DNA from: Verrucolacustris sp044348085
GTDB lineage: Bacteria > Verrucomicrobiota > Verrucomicrobiia > Methylacidiphilales > Verrucolacustridaceae
Assembly (NCBI GenBank): GCA_044348085.1
Contig: JBIKTM010000003.1
Location: 62,001-126,000, forward strand
DNA: 64,000 nucleotides
Reading direction: 5' to 3'
The notes below the pieces were generated by a model. That model searched no databases. It was given only the letters and a program-made list of their open reading frames with translations, and was not told the origin of the DNA. Made by a program: the position numbers and the translations under genes. Every line of letters begins with the position of its first letter. The first letter of the stretch is position 1. This document shows positions 43,028-51,721 of this stretch, piece after piece.

Positions 43028-44250
43028 CACCACCCTCCACAGCCGCCCCGCTCTCCCGATCCGTCCCGGCGTTTATATATGCCCTGATGCTGGTGGAGAT
43101 GACCTGCCTGGGGCTTCTGCTGCCCGTGCTTCCAAGCCGGATCGCCCAGTTGGTGGGATCCGGGAGCGTGGCAATCCTCTGGTATGGGGTGGCAACCTTC
43201 GTGTTTGCCGGCTGCTTCGCATTGGGTGCAGGACTCTCCGGCTCTTTCTCGGATGGTCATGGCCGTCGTCGTCCGATCCTGGTGAACTGCATCGGGTCGG
43301 CGATCGGACACGTCGCCGCCGCGGTCTCTCCTGGCATCCTGGTCTTCCTGCTCTGTCGTGCCTGGTGTGGTCTGTTCAACGGAAACATGGCCCTGGCCCA
43401 GGCGTATTTGGCAGACCTCACCCTTCCCGAGGAGCGTGCGCGGCGGTTTGGAACCCTTGGTGCGATACAGGGATTCGGCTTCGTGCTGGGACCGATCCTG
43501 GGTGGCTATCTGGGACTTGAGGATCTGCGGGCACCCTTCCTGGCTGCGGGACTTGCTGCGGCTCTCTCCGGGGTCCTCGCTTGGTTCCTCCTGCCGGAAT
43601 CCCTATCCGCGGACCAGCGACGCACCACAGGCGTGATCGTGTCGCACCCGCTCCGCCCCGTTGTCGAACTCACCCGGGTGCCTGGATTTGGCCCGATGAT
43701 TCCTGCACTCGCGATCTTCACACTCGCCCAGAACATCATGATCACGACCTGGGTACCGTATGCGACCGACCGTTTCGGCTGGGGACCTGCCGAGAACGGC
43801 TGGGGTTTGTTCACCTTCGGAATGACGAACATTCTCGCCCAGGGCCTTCTGTTCCCGATCCTGTCACGACGACTCGGGCTCCATCGGCTCTGCGTTCTCG
43901 CCCTGCTCTCCTCGGCTGTGGCCTTTATGGGGTTCGGAATCACCCACAGCGGGCGGATCGCCATGCTGCTCATGGTCGGCAACATGGTGGGGCTCTGCGC
44001 CAACCTAGCGTTCCAGACGATCGCTTCCAGGCGGACGGATCCAGCCAGCCAGGGTGCTGTCATGGGGGGATTGCAGGCGTTGACCAACCTGACCCTCCTC
44101 GTGGCCCCACTGTTCACGGCCCCGCTGCTCTATCCCCTGTCCCGCTGGACCGCCGTCGACTGGAAAGCGGGTCTTCCGATGTATTTCTGTTCCGGACTCG
44201 TGATCCTTGCGCTCGGCACATCGCTTCGCCTGCTGTTGAGAAAGTCCTGA
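43024..44250 (+). CDS. MFS transporter, copy B
   Basis: This 408-residue, twelve-segment transporter aligns with copy A, including LPVLPSRIAQ, RAWCGLFNGN, ADLTLPEERARRFG and NGWGLFTFGM. It starts on GTG within the oxygenase stop. Retention of the same fused start arrangement in both copies suggests selection for coupled translation. The substrate is unknown. Confidence 0.9.
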   Translation: MTPPSTAAPLSRSVPAFIYALMLVEMTCLGLLLPVLPSRIAQLVGSGSVAILWYGVATFVFAGCFALGAGLSGSFSDGHGRRRPILVNCIGSAIGHVAAAVSPGILVFLLCRAWCGLFNGNMALAQAYLADLTLPEERARRFGTLGAIQGFGFVLGPILGGYLGLEDLRAPFLAAGLAAALSGVLAWFLLPESLSADQRRTTGVIVSHPLRPVVELTRVPGFGPMIPALAIFTLAQNIMITTWVPYATDRFGWGPAENGWGLFTFGMTNILAQGLLFPILSRRLGLHRLCVLALLSSAVAFMGFGITHSGRIAMLLMVGNMVGLCANLAFQTIASRRTDPASQGAVMGGLQALTNLTLLVAPLFTAPLLYPLSRWTAVDWKAGLPMYFCSGLVILALGTSLRLLLRKS

Positions 44251-44356
44251 ACTTGTTGATACGGCATGCGCCACCACTCGGGATGCCGAGGCCGCACTCA
44301 CCTCGGAACCCTCGCTGGAATCAAGCGCACGACATCCCTGGCTCCAGAATCCAGGA

Positions 44357-44962
44357 CTACTGGGAGGGCTTTCGACCCACGAACTCGAACCAGTTCCAGA
44401 GTCCGCCATAGGCTGATCGCACAGTGGCTGATTCCGCACGGAGTCGCGCCTCCAACGCGGGCAACAGATGGCCCTCCATCCGGACATGGTGTTGTTCCAT
44501 GTGTGCGCGGAAGACCCCCACGGGCGTCGCATGGAAATCCACCGCCGCAAGGACTCCCCCGGGGACCAACGCATGGATGACCGAATCCAGAACCCCTTCC
44601 CACCCCGGATTCATCATGCTGAGGGAATAGGAGAAGAGAACGGCGTCACAGCCTGCCTCGAGTCGGTCCCGCTGGATCGCCTGACGGAGGACCACGCGGT
44701 CATCGAAGCGGACCGTCTTCCGACGGGCGATCACCAGCATGTGGGGCGAGAGATCGATGCCGGTGATCCGGGCGCCTCGAAAACGCCGTGCCAATCCGCA
44801 GAGGTTGTGTCCCGTTCCACAGCCAATCTCCACGATGTGGTGAGGTGAGGAACTGGCCTCTGCCAGTCGGTCAAGGATCCCGGCCCGGCCGAACAGGAAC
44901 AGCCACCTTGTGGCGTCGTAGATCAACGACTGGAACCGGTAGTAGCGCTCGAGATGTTCCAT
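44357..44962 (-). CDS. btaB: BtaB-like methyltransferase
   Basis: This 201-residue class I methyltransferase has the AdoMet-binding VEIGCGTGHN motif and begins MEHLERYYRFQSLIYDATRW, the N-terminal pattern of BtaB. BtaB methylates the amino group of diacylglyceryl-homoserine three times to give the betaine lipid DGTS. It starts three bases after the btaA-like stop, on the same strand, the standard btaAB order. Confidence 0.82.
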   Translation of the reverse strand: MEHLERYYRFQSLIYDATRWLFLFGRAGILDRLAEASSSPHHIVEIGCGTGHNLCGLARRFRGARITGIDLSPHMLVIARRKTVRFDDRVVLRQAIQRDRLEAGCDAVLFSYSLSMMNPGWEGVLDSVIHALVPGGVLAAVDFHATPVGVFRAHMEQHHVRMEGHLLPALEARLRAESATVRSAYGGLWNWFEFVGRKPSQ

Positions 44963-44965
44963 GGC

Positions 44966-46150
44966 TCACAGCACCTCGGCGAGGTGGAGACTGCCATAGG
45001 TGCCCACGCGGTCCCTCCGATGGAGTGGTTCAGTGAGGTCGGGACGGAACCGAAGCCGCGTCCGGATGGCGTCGGGGATGAACCCGCAGTCCAGCCCTGC
45101 CGACCGCAGGAGGATCCGCGTCCCGGGTCGGCTGTTGGCGAGGATGAGATCCCACTCCTCGCGGAGTCCGACTGGATCTTTCCACGCCAGCCAATCCTGA
45201 TGGTCCAGCAGCACGTAGTGGGAATAGGAGCCCGGGTGATCCCTCAGGAAGCGGGCAACCGAGGTGGTGTGACACCGGATCCGCGAAAGCTGTCCAGAAA
45301 GGGTCTGCTGATGCTCCCGACGCAGGTAGTTGGGGCAGCAGTCCAGGGTGTATGAACCCGTGGTGTAGACCCTCCAGAAGTAGTTGTCCCGGGCCGGCAC
45401 CTCCGTCATGACGTGGCGGAACTTGTCCCGGACATATCCTGAAAGCCCGCCGGGGTGGGAGGCGTCAATAAGGCGAACCTGGGCCGGCGGCACGCCCAGG
45501 AGCGACATCAGCGCGGGATGACGAAAGATCCGCTCCATCCATGAGGTCCAGATATAGGGTTCCGCGCGGGCGAATATCTCGCGCTGTTCCTCCAGCGTTC
45601 GGGCATCGAACTGGGCCAATGCCAATCCCTTCACGCGCACCCGCAGGGCTGCCGTGGCCAGCCAAACCAGGGATGCCGCAAGCCCCGCGGTACCTCTCCA
45701 GTAGAAGGAAGGACGCAACCCCCTCGGGGAGAACATCGACAGATGCGCCCGCCAATGTTCCAAGGCGTCAGGGCTGAGATGGGGTCTGAGCCGGTCGAGG
45801 ACGTCATGCCGTTCTGGATGGGAACCGATTCCAAAAAACTGAAAGAGGTCCCAGAAGTCACCGGCCCGGATCAGGGCCATCTTCAGCTCCAAAAGAAGAT
45901 TTTGGCGGGGGTTGATGTCGACTGAATGGATCGCCCTTGGGCAGTCGAGGAGGATATCCAGGATGTTGCAGCCGGCGCTGGTAATGGCGACGACCTCGCT
46001 GTCCGGTCCAAGTCCAAGCAACTCCCGATCGATCCGCGGGTCTTCCCAGGTCGCGTTGTAGACAAGCTGGTTGCCGTGAAGGGTCCGGAAGAGCCACTGG
46101 TGGGCCCCGGAGTCGTCAGGCGCATTGGTCGGATGAGGTCGATCACGCAT
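44966..46150 (-). CDS. btaA: BtaA-like diacylglycerol 3-amino-3-carboxypropyltransferase
   Basis: This protein of about 394 residues (ATG at 46150, MRDRPHPTNAPDD) belongs to the BtaA/DUF3419 family. It has YNATWEDPRID, then ITSAGCNILD and SVDINPRQNLLLELK, the AdoMet-binding region. BtaA transfers the homoserine moiety of S-adenosylmethionine to diacylglycerol, the first step to betaine lipids that can replace phospholipids under phosphate limitation. A longer upstream reading would run into the 105-bp repeat and is not needed. Confidence 0.87.
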   Translation of the reverse strand: MRDRPHPTNAPDDSGAHQWLFRTLHGNQLVYNATWEDPRIDRELLGLGPDSEVVAITSAGCNILDILLDCPRAIHSVDINPRQNLLLELKMALIRAGDFWDLFQFFGIGSHPERHDVLDRLRPHLSPDALEHWRAHLSMFSPRGLRPSFYWRGTAGLAASLVWLATAALRVRVKGLALAQFDARTLEEQREIFARAEPYIWTSWMERIFRHPALMSLLGVPPAQVRLIDASHPGGLSGYVRDKFRHVMTEVPARDNYFWRVYTTGSYTLDCCPNYLRREHQQTLSGQLSRIRCHTTSVARFLRDHPGSYSHYVLLDHQDWLAWKDPVGLREEWDLILANSRPGTRILLRSAGLDCGFIPDAIRTRLRFRPDLTEPLHRRDRVGTYGSLHLAEVL

Positions 46151-46202
46151 GCGGGAGGATCTTAGGAAAAGTTTGAGGCGGGACGATATTAACGATGTAA
46201 AA

Positions 46203-46307
46203 TTGACTCTCAAAGCCCCATCTGGCAACAACCGAATATGGGAATCAGAGTTTCAAGCTTCAAACTCTGGGCCAACGTCCTGGACTGCCGAAAGCGATTT
46301 TCTATCA
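46203..46307 (+). repeat. 105-bp direct repeat, copy 2 (upstream of SDR B)
   Basis: This is the second copy of 40143-40247, with the same internal palindrome at 46246-46269. It lies between divergent btaA-like and SDR genes, 58 bases before the SDR start. The two copies bracket desaturase B to btaA. Confidence 0.92.
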
Positions 46308-46365
46308 GCTATGAAGGTCTATCCTGCCCGACCGCTCCAAAATACTCCCGTTCGGGTCTCACACC

Positions 46366-47157
46366 GTGTCGAAAAGCTACGTAGGTCGCTGGAGTCTTGT
46401 TACCGGGGCCTCCTCGGGGATCGGCGCCGAGTTTGCACGGCAGTTGGCTGCTCGCGGCATGCATTGCGTGTTGGTGGCGCGGCGAGAGCATCACCTGCGT
46501 GCCCTGGGGAGGGAACTTGAGGCTGCTCATGGCATACGCTGTGAGATCGTTTCCGCCGATCTGTCGAAGCCGAATGCTGGTCGCGAACTGCTCGCCGAGG
46601 TGGCCCGTCGTGGCATCGTGGTGGAACTGATGGTCAATAACGCGGGCTTCGGCATGGTGTCGTCGGTGGAACAGACGGACGTCGGGCGGGCCCTCGAGTT
46701 GATCCAGGTCAACGTCGCAGTCTTGACGGAGCTGACGCTCTTGGCTGCGAAAGAGATGATCGACCGAGGGCATGGTGGGATCATCAACATCGGATCGATC
46801 GTTTCGTTCCAGCCCGTTGGCTATATGGGGGTCTATGCGGCGAGCAAGGCGTACGTGCTGCATTTCAGCGAGGCGCTGTGGGCGGAGCTGCGGGCCCGCG
46901 GAGTGACGGTGACAACGCTCTGCCCGGGAACCACGCGGACCGAGTTCTTCGATCAGTCGGGCGTTCCCGGCTGGGCCGAGCGTCGCCACGGCCAGGACGT
47001 GCAAACGGTGGTCCGTGCCGGGCTCGATGCGTTCGACTGCGGTAGACACTACGTCGTCTCGGGTTGGATCAATTATCTTGTGTCTCTCGCTGCACGGTTC
47101 GCCACCCGGGCCGCGGTGGCGAAGTGGAGCCTGTCAATCTTCCGACCACATGGCTAG
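46366..47157 (+). CDS. Short-chain dehydrogenase/reductase (DltE-like)
   Basis: This 263-residue SDR has TGASSGIGAEFAR, NNAGFG, INIGSIVS and YAASK. The extended C-terminus and overall pattern are close to DltE/YqjQ-type reductases. The start is GTG at 46366. The stop overlaps the acyltransferase start by eight bases, so both are translated together. The substrate is unknown; a lipid aldehyde or keto group would fit. Confidence 0.88.
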   Translation: MSKSYVGRWSLVTGASSGIGAEFARQLAARGMHCVLVARREHHLRALGRELEAAHGIRCEIVSADLSKPNAGRELLAEVARRGIVVELMVNNAGFGMVSSVEQTDVGRALELIQVNVAVLTELTLLAAKEMIDRGHGGIINIGSIVSFQPVGYMGVYAASKAYVLHFSEALWAELRARGVTVTTLCPGTTRTEFFDQSGVPGWAERRHGQDVQTVVRAGLDAFDCGRHYVVSGWINYLVSLAARFATRAAVAKWSLSIFRPHG

Positions 47158-48793
47158 TCCACCGGCAAGGCGGCGCGCCGATCTCGATGCCCTGCGCAGC
47201 TTCGCGATGCTGCTGGGCGTGGTGCTGCATGCAGCGATGAGTTTTGTGCCTTTTCCCTGGCCGGTGCGCGACACCGAGCGAAGCGATGTGCTGCTGCTCT
47301 TGATCGTGGCAGTCCATGGATTCCGCATGCCGCTCTTCTTTCTGCTGAGCGGCTATTTCACGATGCTCGTCTATAGCCGCCGCGGGCTCGTGAGCCTACT
47401 TGAGCAGCGGTTTATGCGGATCGTGCTGCCGCTGTTCTTCGCCACGATTACGATCGTGCCACTCGACAAGGTGATCGAGGGCTATGCATTAGGTACGAAC
47501 CGTGCGGAACCCTCCCTCGCAGTCATGCGCTCCGGCAATGAGGCTGCGGTGCGCCGCGCGCTTGTGTCTCCCGGCGGAGCCCATCGCAAGGATGCCTTCT
47601 GGGGACTCACGCCGCTTGCGTGGGCTACGATGCTTGGCGACCCTGCGATCGTGGCCGCGGTACTCGACGCCGGCGGTGACCCCAACGAGCGCGATGGCAG
47701 CGGCAATACGTTGCTCCACCATGCCGCCTACTTCGGTCGGGATGCGGCAGCGAAGCTACTCGTCGAGCGGGGAGCCGACCCGGGCGCCGTGAACGTGGTC
47801 GGCCGGATGCCTGTGGCCATGAAGAGTCTGCCGGCTGATCTCGTTAGCGAATTTGCGCCCCTCACCGGTATGCATCCCGTCGGGGTCGACGAGGTTCTCG
47901 CCGGTCGCGAGCGGCTGCGCGCCGTCCTGCCCACGGGGCCGAATCCGCAGGGCACGCTCGGCGGACCGCTCGACCGGGCAACCCTCGCGTGGTCAGACGT
48001 CCTATCGGCGGAATGGCTCCGCCCACGTGTCGGTTCGGTGTCGTTGCATCTCGTGCAGACGAATATCTTCCACCATCTGTGGTTTCTCTGGTTCCTTTGC
48101 TGGCTTGTCGCCGCTTTCGCTATCCTCGCCATCGCGGGCCTTCTGCCGACGGGCCGCAGCCGGGGATGGCTCGTGGCGGCTTCGTGCGTGCCGCAGCTCG
48201 TGATGGGTATGTCCATGGCGGCGGGCTACGGTCCCGACACGTCGTTCGGAATCCTGCCGCGGCCGCACCTCCTCTTTTTTTACGCCTGTTTTTTCTTCTT
48301 CGGCATCGCCACGTTCGCCGCGGAAGGCCTCGACACGCTGCTCGGCCGCCATTGGAAACTGCTGTTGCCAACGGCGATCGCACTCCTCGTGGCCGGCATC
48401 GCGACGATGAACGACCGGCTACTTGCCGTCGTGCTGCAGCCCAGCTACGCGTGGGCCATGTCGCTGGGGCTGATCGGGCTGTTCTCCAGGTTCTGTGCGA
48501 AGCCCAGCCCGGTCGTCTCGTGGCTGGCAGACGCCTCGTACTGGATGTATCTTGTGCACCCGCCGCTCGTGATGGTGGCACAGATGGCCGTCCGCCCGTG
48601 GGGGATGCCGGCGGAACTGAAGTGTCTCGTGGTCGTGGCGATGGTGACGCCCGTGCTGCTCTTGAGCTACTCCTACGGCGTGCGATTCACAGCGATTGGC
48701 AGGCTCCTCAACGGCCCCCGCGACGTGTCGGCAGCCCCCGTGGTCTCTTCGGTATGCCAGGCTGGAAGAGGGTGCTCCGCTGACGGTGAGTGA
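47150..48793 (+). CDS. Membrane acyltransferase-3/OpgC-like protein with inserted ankyrin repeats, copy B
   Basis: This 547-residue protein from the ATG at 47150 (MASPPARRRADLDALR) matches copy A. His27 in VVLHAAMSF corresponds to the acyltransferase-3 histidine. Ankyrin-like repeats lie at about 152-240 (WGLTPLAWAT; NTLLHHAAYFGRDAAAKLL). HLWFLWFLCWL and further membrane segments follow. The insertion is at the same point as in copy A, so the fusion predates the split of the two copies. Codon use is G+C-rich. Confidence 0.83.
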   Translation: MASPPARRRADLDALRSFAMLLGVVLHAAMSFVPFPWPVRDTERSDVLLLLIVAVHGFRMPLFFLLSGYFTMLVYSRRGLVSLLEQRFMRIVLPLFFATITIVPLDKVIEGYALGTNRAEPSLAVMRSGNEAAVRRALVSPGGAHRKDAFWGLTPLAWATMLGDPAIVAAVLDAGGDPNERDGSGNTLLHHAAYFGRDAAAKLLVERGADPGAVNVVGRMPVAMKSLPADLVSEFAPLTGMHPVGVDEVLAGRERLRAVLPTGPNPQGTLGGPLDRATLAWSDVLSAEWLRPRVGSVSLHLVQTNIFHHLWFLWFLCWLVAAFAILAIAGLLPTGRSRGWLVAASCVPQLVMGMSMAAGYGPDTSFGILPRPHLLFFYACFFFFGIATFAAEGLDTLLGRHWKLLLPTAIALLVAGIATMNDRLLAVVLQPSYAWAMSLGLIGLFSRFCAKPSPVVSWLADASYWMYLVHPPLVMVAQMAVRPWGMPAELKCLVVVAMVTPVLLLSYSYGVRFTAIGRLLNGPRDVSAAPVVSSVCQAGRGCSADGE

Positions 48794-48950
48794 CGGGAGC
48801 CTCGGTCCGATGGTACTTGGGAACCAGTCGATGTCTTCCTCGGGTTCGGCCATCTCGACGATCTGTGGCAGTGCGGCATCGTATTTTCAATGGCCTCAGA
48901 GGGGTAGTGGTTGCCTGGAGGCCGAGCGATGCGCCCCGGCCCCGACCGGC
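48794..48950. other. Spacer between acyltransferase B and the IS91 remnant
   Basis: I see no convincing gene here. It ends where transposase-like reading begins. Confidence 0.45.
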
Positions 48951-49645
48951 CCGCGGCCGTCAGGGCCCTCACGAAGATCTTTCTTGCCGAGATCGAGCGA
49001 CTGGTGTGCGCTGCGGCAGGCGGAACGATTGACGCCGACGCCCTCCCAGTCACCCGCCCGCGACTCGGCGCCGTCTCCTTTCTGCACCCCTTTGCATTGG
49101 AGCGACTGTCCGTGATCCGCGGCCCAGCCGGCCGCATCACCCAAGTTCGCTACGTGCTCCCGCGGCACAAGGCGGCCAACTGGGTCGGGCGGGGGCGTGG
49201 GCGGAAGTCCACGTGGGCCGGGAGGTAATGGCGTCGTTGAACTCACGCCGTTTGAGTTCCTCGACCGGCTCGCCGATCTCGTCCCGCCGCCGCGGAAGCA
49301 CCGGCACCAACCGTGAGGACATGGAGCGGCTTGCCCAATACATCATCCGCAACCCGTTCTCAGTCGATAAAATGCAGCCCAATAGCTCCGGGCACTCGAT
49401 CATTTACCGCTCGGGGATGAACCCCAAGATCCAGCGCAATTTTGAAGTGTTTAGCCCCTGCGACTTCATCGCCCGCATCACCCAGCACATCCCGGACAAA
49501 AGCTTCCAGCTCGTGCGCTATTACGGATGGTATTCCAATAAGATGAGGGGCGAGCGGCTCAAGCAGACGGATGCCGGACCCGTGGAGGTGCCCGAGGGCG
49601 AGGTCATCGACTTCTACGCGCCCGCACTCCGCATCGCCAACAGTG
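48951..49645 (+). pseudogene. Decayed IS91-family (Y2) transposase
   Basis: Fragments of an IS91-type rolling-circle transposase lie in three frames. First comes an end of the catalytic core (IERLVCAAAGG, then PRLGAVSFLH), joined by an apparent internal deletion to HPFALERLSVIRGP. Next is ELTPFEFLDRLADLVPPPRKHRH, which stops at 49314. Last is the C-terminal domain (IYRSGMNPKIQRNFEV, ARITQHIPDKSFQLVRYYGW). The catalytic Y2 tyrosines are not all recoverable. Its end abuts the last codons of pgeF. Confidence 0.85.
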
Positions 49646-50234
49646 CAAAATGTCTACCAGTTTGGCCCTTTTCAGCTCGGTAAGAATAAAATCTTTTCAA
49701 ATCCGCCGCCGTGCAAAGCCCGCTGTCCGCCACTTTTCCCACTTTTTCTACTTTCAGCTGGCGTAGGATCTCCGAGGCAAAATCGACATCGTAATAAGGA
49801 GGACGAATGCATGGACCCAGCAGGGCCATCATCTCCTGAGGTTCGGAACCAAATTCTTCCTTCATTTTGCGAATGGTCGCCGGCACGACTCCCGCCTCCG
49901 TCCCTTTTCTCCCGCTGTGCACCAACCCAATCGCACCCGTTTTTTCGCAATGAATCCAGACAGGCCCGCAATCCGCCACCCGAATTACTAGGGATAGGTT
50001 CTTTTCTCGGGTGATCAGTGCATCCACAGCGGGAATCACTTTTCCTTTGCTGCCCTGATTTACGAGCGCCACCCCCGACCCATGGGTCTGCTCTCCCATC
50101 CCATAATCCTCGGGCAATCCCGCCTCTTTTAGAATTTGCGCAACATCCGCAGTTAGTAACGGAGGAACCGAGCGAAGGGTAAACGCATGTAGCAATCCCC
50201 GCGCCTCCAACTCAGGAAAGCGTAAAAAATTCAC
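49614..50234 (-). CDS. pgeF: PgeF/YfiH-family purine nucleoside phosphorylase (laccase-domain)
   Basis: This 206-residue protein is complete, unlike the copy at 22.6 kb. Predicted zinc ligands are the His of THGSG, Cys of ADCGPVWIH and His of VHSGRKGTEAG. Family members act in purine nucleoside cleavage and peptidoglycan editing. The last residues (after GRHFALL) are encoded by the transposase remnant, replacing the native end seen in the other copy. It overlaps the tolC-like gene by four bases and is the last gene of the marR-tolC-pgeF operon. Confidence 0.87.
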   Translation of the reverse strand: MNFLRFPELEARGLLHAFTLRSVPPLLTADVAQILKEAGLPEDYGMGEQTHGSGVALVNQGSKGKVIPAVDALITREKNLSLVIRVADCGPVWIHCEKTGAIGLVHSGRKGTEAGVVPATIRKMKEEFGSEPQEMMALLGPCIRPPYYDVDFASEILRQLKVEKVGKVADSGLCTAADLKRFYSYRAEKGQTGRHFALLAMRSAGA

Positions 50235-51721
50235 TGCCCAGGCTGGAGACCCACAGCGGTCGAGGCCTGCATGTTCACTTTTGGCTTGGGGGTCAGACCT
50301 GCTTCCGCAGGAAGCGGCGGAGGATTTTTTGGACCAAAGGGTGTCGCTGTCGCCCTTTCGAGCGAAGCCACCGCCACATTGTAGTCGAATCTTCCCTGCA
50401 ACTCGTTGAACTGAGCCTGCGTAAGATTCGACTGAGCGTTGATGATATCTAACTGGATCCCCGCTCCCACATTGAAACGCGCCTCCGCCAACCGGAGACT
50501 TTCCCGCGACTGCTCCACATTCCTCTGCTGTGAAGTCACAAGCTCCTGCGCCTCCTCCATCTTGACCACAGCGTCCCGCACATCACTTTCGACCAAGCGC
50601 CGCTTCTCCTCATAGGCCACCTCAGCCTTCCGAATCTGCGCCTTCAACTGCATGAAGCGCCCGGTGCTCAACATTCCGTCAAACAAAGTCCACGTCCCGT
50701 TGATCGAGGCCACAGGCCCTTGAAAGCTGTCCGTAAAAGATGAACTTCCCGGATTTTGAATCACGTCATACCCCCCCGATCCAACGACTTTCGGAATAAA
50801 CGCCTCTTTTTTGGCCGCTTCAAAAAGTTTGCTCTGAATTTCGATCTCTTTTTTCACTGCCCGCAAATCGTTTCGGTTGAAAACCGCATTCCGCAAAGAG
50901 GCCGAGAGATCTATTTTCACGGGCTGATAGGGCAAATCCCCCTCAACGTACACCGGCGGGGTCCAATCCTCAGCTGATTCGATCGGATAATCCAAAGCCA
51001 TAATCTGTGCCAACTGAACCTCGGCCACCCGCTTGTTGTTCCGGGCCCGGATCAGCTGTGGCATATTGTTTGCCAACTCCACGTCCGCGGTTAAGACGTT
51101 GAACTTCGTAACCGTCCCGGCCTTGAAACGTTTCTGCTGCGAAGTGAGTTGCTCTTTCTTCAAATTCACCGCCTCCGTCTGCACGTCGATCAGGGCTCGA
51201 TTTACCAGAACGGCATACACATTTTTGCGAACCTCCAAAATCACCCGATCGATCGTGTCCCGGAGAAGAAGCATCGATTGGCTTTCCGACATTCGTGCGG
51301 CTCGGGTGCGCGACAAGGCGGCTCCTCCGTCAAACAAGAGCTGGGTTACCCGCACCCCCACATTCCAGTTCATCTCATCGGCGGAAAGAAATCCTGCGTT
51401 CACCAGCAACCCGTTCAACTCTTTCGACTGATATTCGTAAGTACCCTGAGCCGTCACTTTCGGAAGCAGGGCACTCCGCACCTCGACGGACACTCCCTCT
51501 TTTCTTTTTACCTCCTCCTGAGCCTGGCGAATCTCGGTGTTCTGCTGCAACGCCAAGGCCACACACTGGGCCAGATCCAGACGCTTGCTGGAAAATTCGG
51601 GAACCGCCGACTTACTCGCCAACGGCAGGGTGACATCTGCCGCCTCTTTCTTCTCCTCTGCTCGAGCCCCCAAAACCCCTAAGCCCAGAAGACAAAGGAT
51701 CCTAATCGCGCGGTAATTCAC
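50231..51721 (-). CDS. TolC-type outer-membrane efflux protein
   Basis: This 496-residue protein has a signal peptide (MNYRAIRILCLLGLGVLGARA) and two long alpha-helical repeats of the outer-membrane efflux family (LDLAQCVALALQQNTEIRQAQ in the first half; about 280-450 for the second). TolC trimers give an exit duct for type I secretion and tripartite pumps. It may serve the DevBCA-like exporter at 37-40 kb, which lacks its own channel, although its operon with marR and pgeF suggests a core efflux role. Confidence 0.92.
   Translation of the reverse strand: MNYRAIRILCLLGLGVLGARAEEKKEAADVTLPLASKSAVPEFSSKRLDLAQCVALALQQNTEIRQAQEEVKRKEGVSVEVRSALLPKVTAQGTYEYQSKELNGLLVNAGFLSADEMNWNVGVRVTQLLFDGGAALSRTRAARMSESQSMLLLRDTIDRVILEVRKNVYAVLVNRALIDVQTEAVNLKKEQLTSQQKRFKAGTVTKFNVLTADVELANNMPQLIRARNNKRVAEVQLAQIMALDYPIESAEDWTPPVYVEGDLPYQPVKIDLSASLRNAVFNRNDLRAVKKEIEIQSKLFEAAKKEAFIPKVVGSGGYDVIQNPGSSSFTDSFQGPVASINGTWTLFDGMLSTGRFMQLKAQIRKAEVAYEEKRRLVESDVRDAVVKMEEAQELVTSQQRNVEQSRESLRLAEARFNVGAGIQLDIINAQSNLTQAQFNELQGRFDYNVAVASLERATATPFGPKNPPPLPAEAGLTPKPKVNMQASTAVGLQPGQ

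Noticed and set aside
22578..50234. Simple target-site duplication flanking the island (two pgeF copies)
   Set aside because: The pgeF copies are hundreds of bases long and clearly diverged, unlike a short exact target duplication; recombination with a related copy explains them better.
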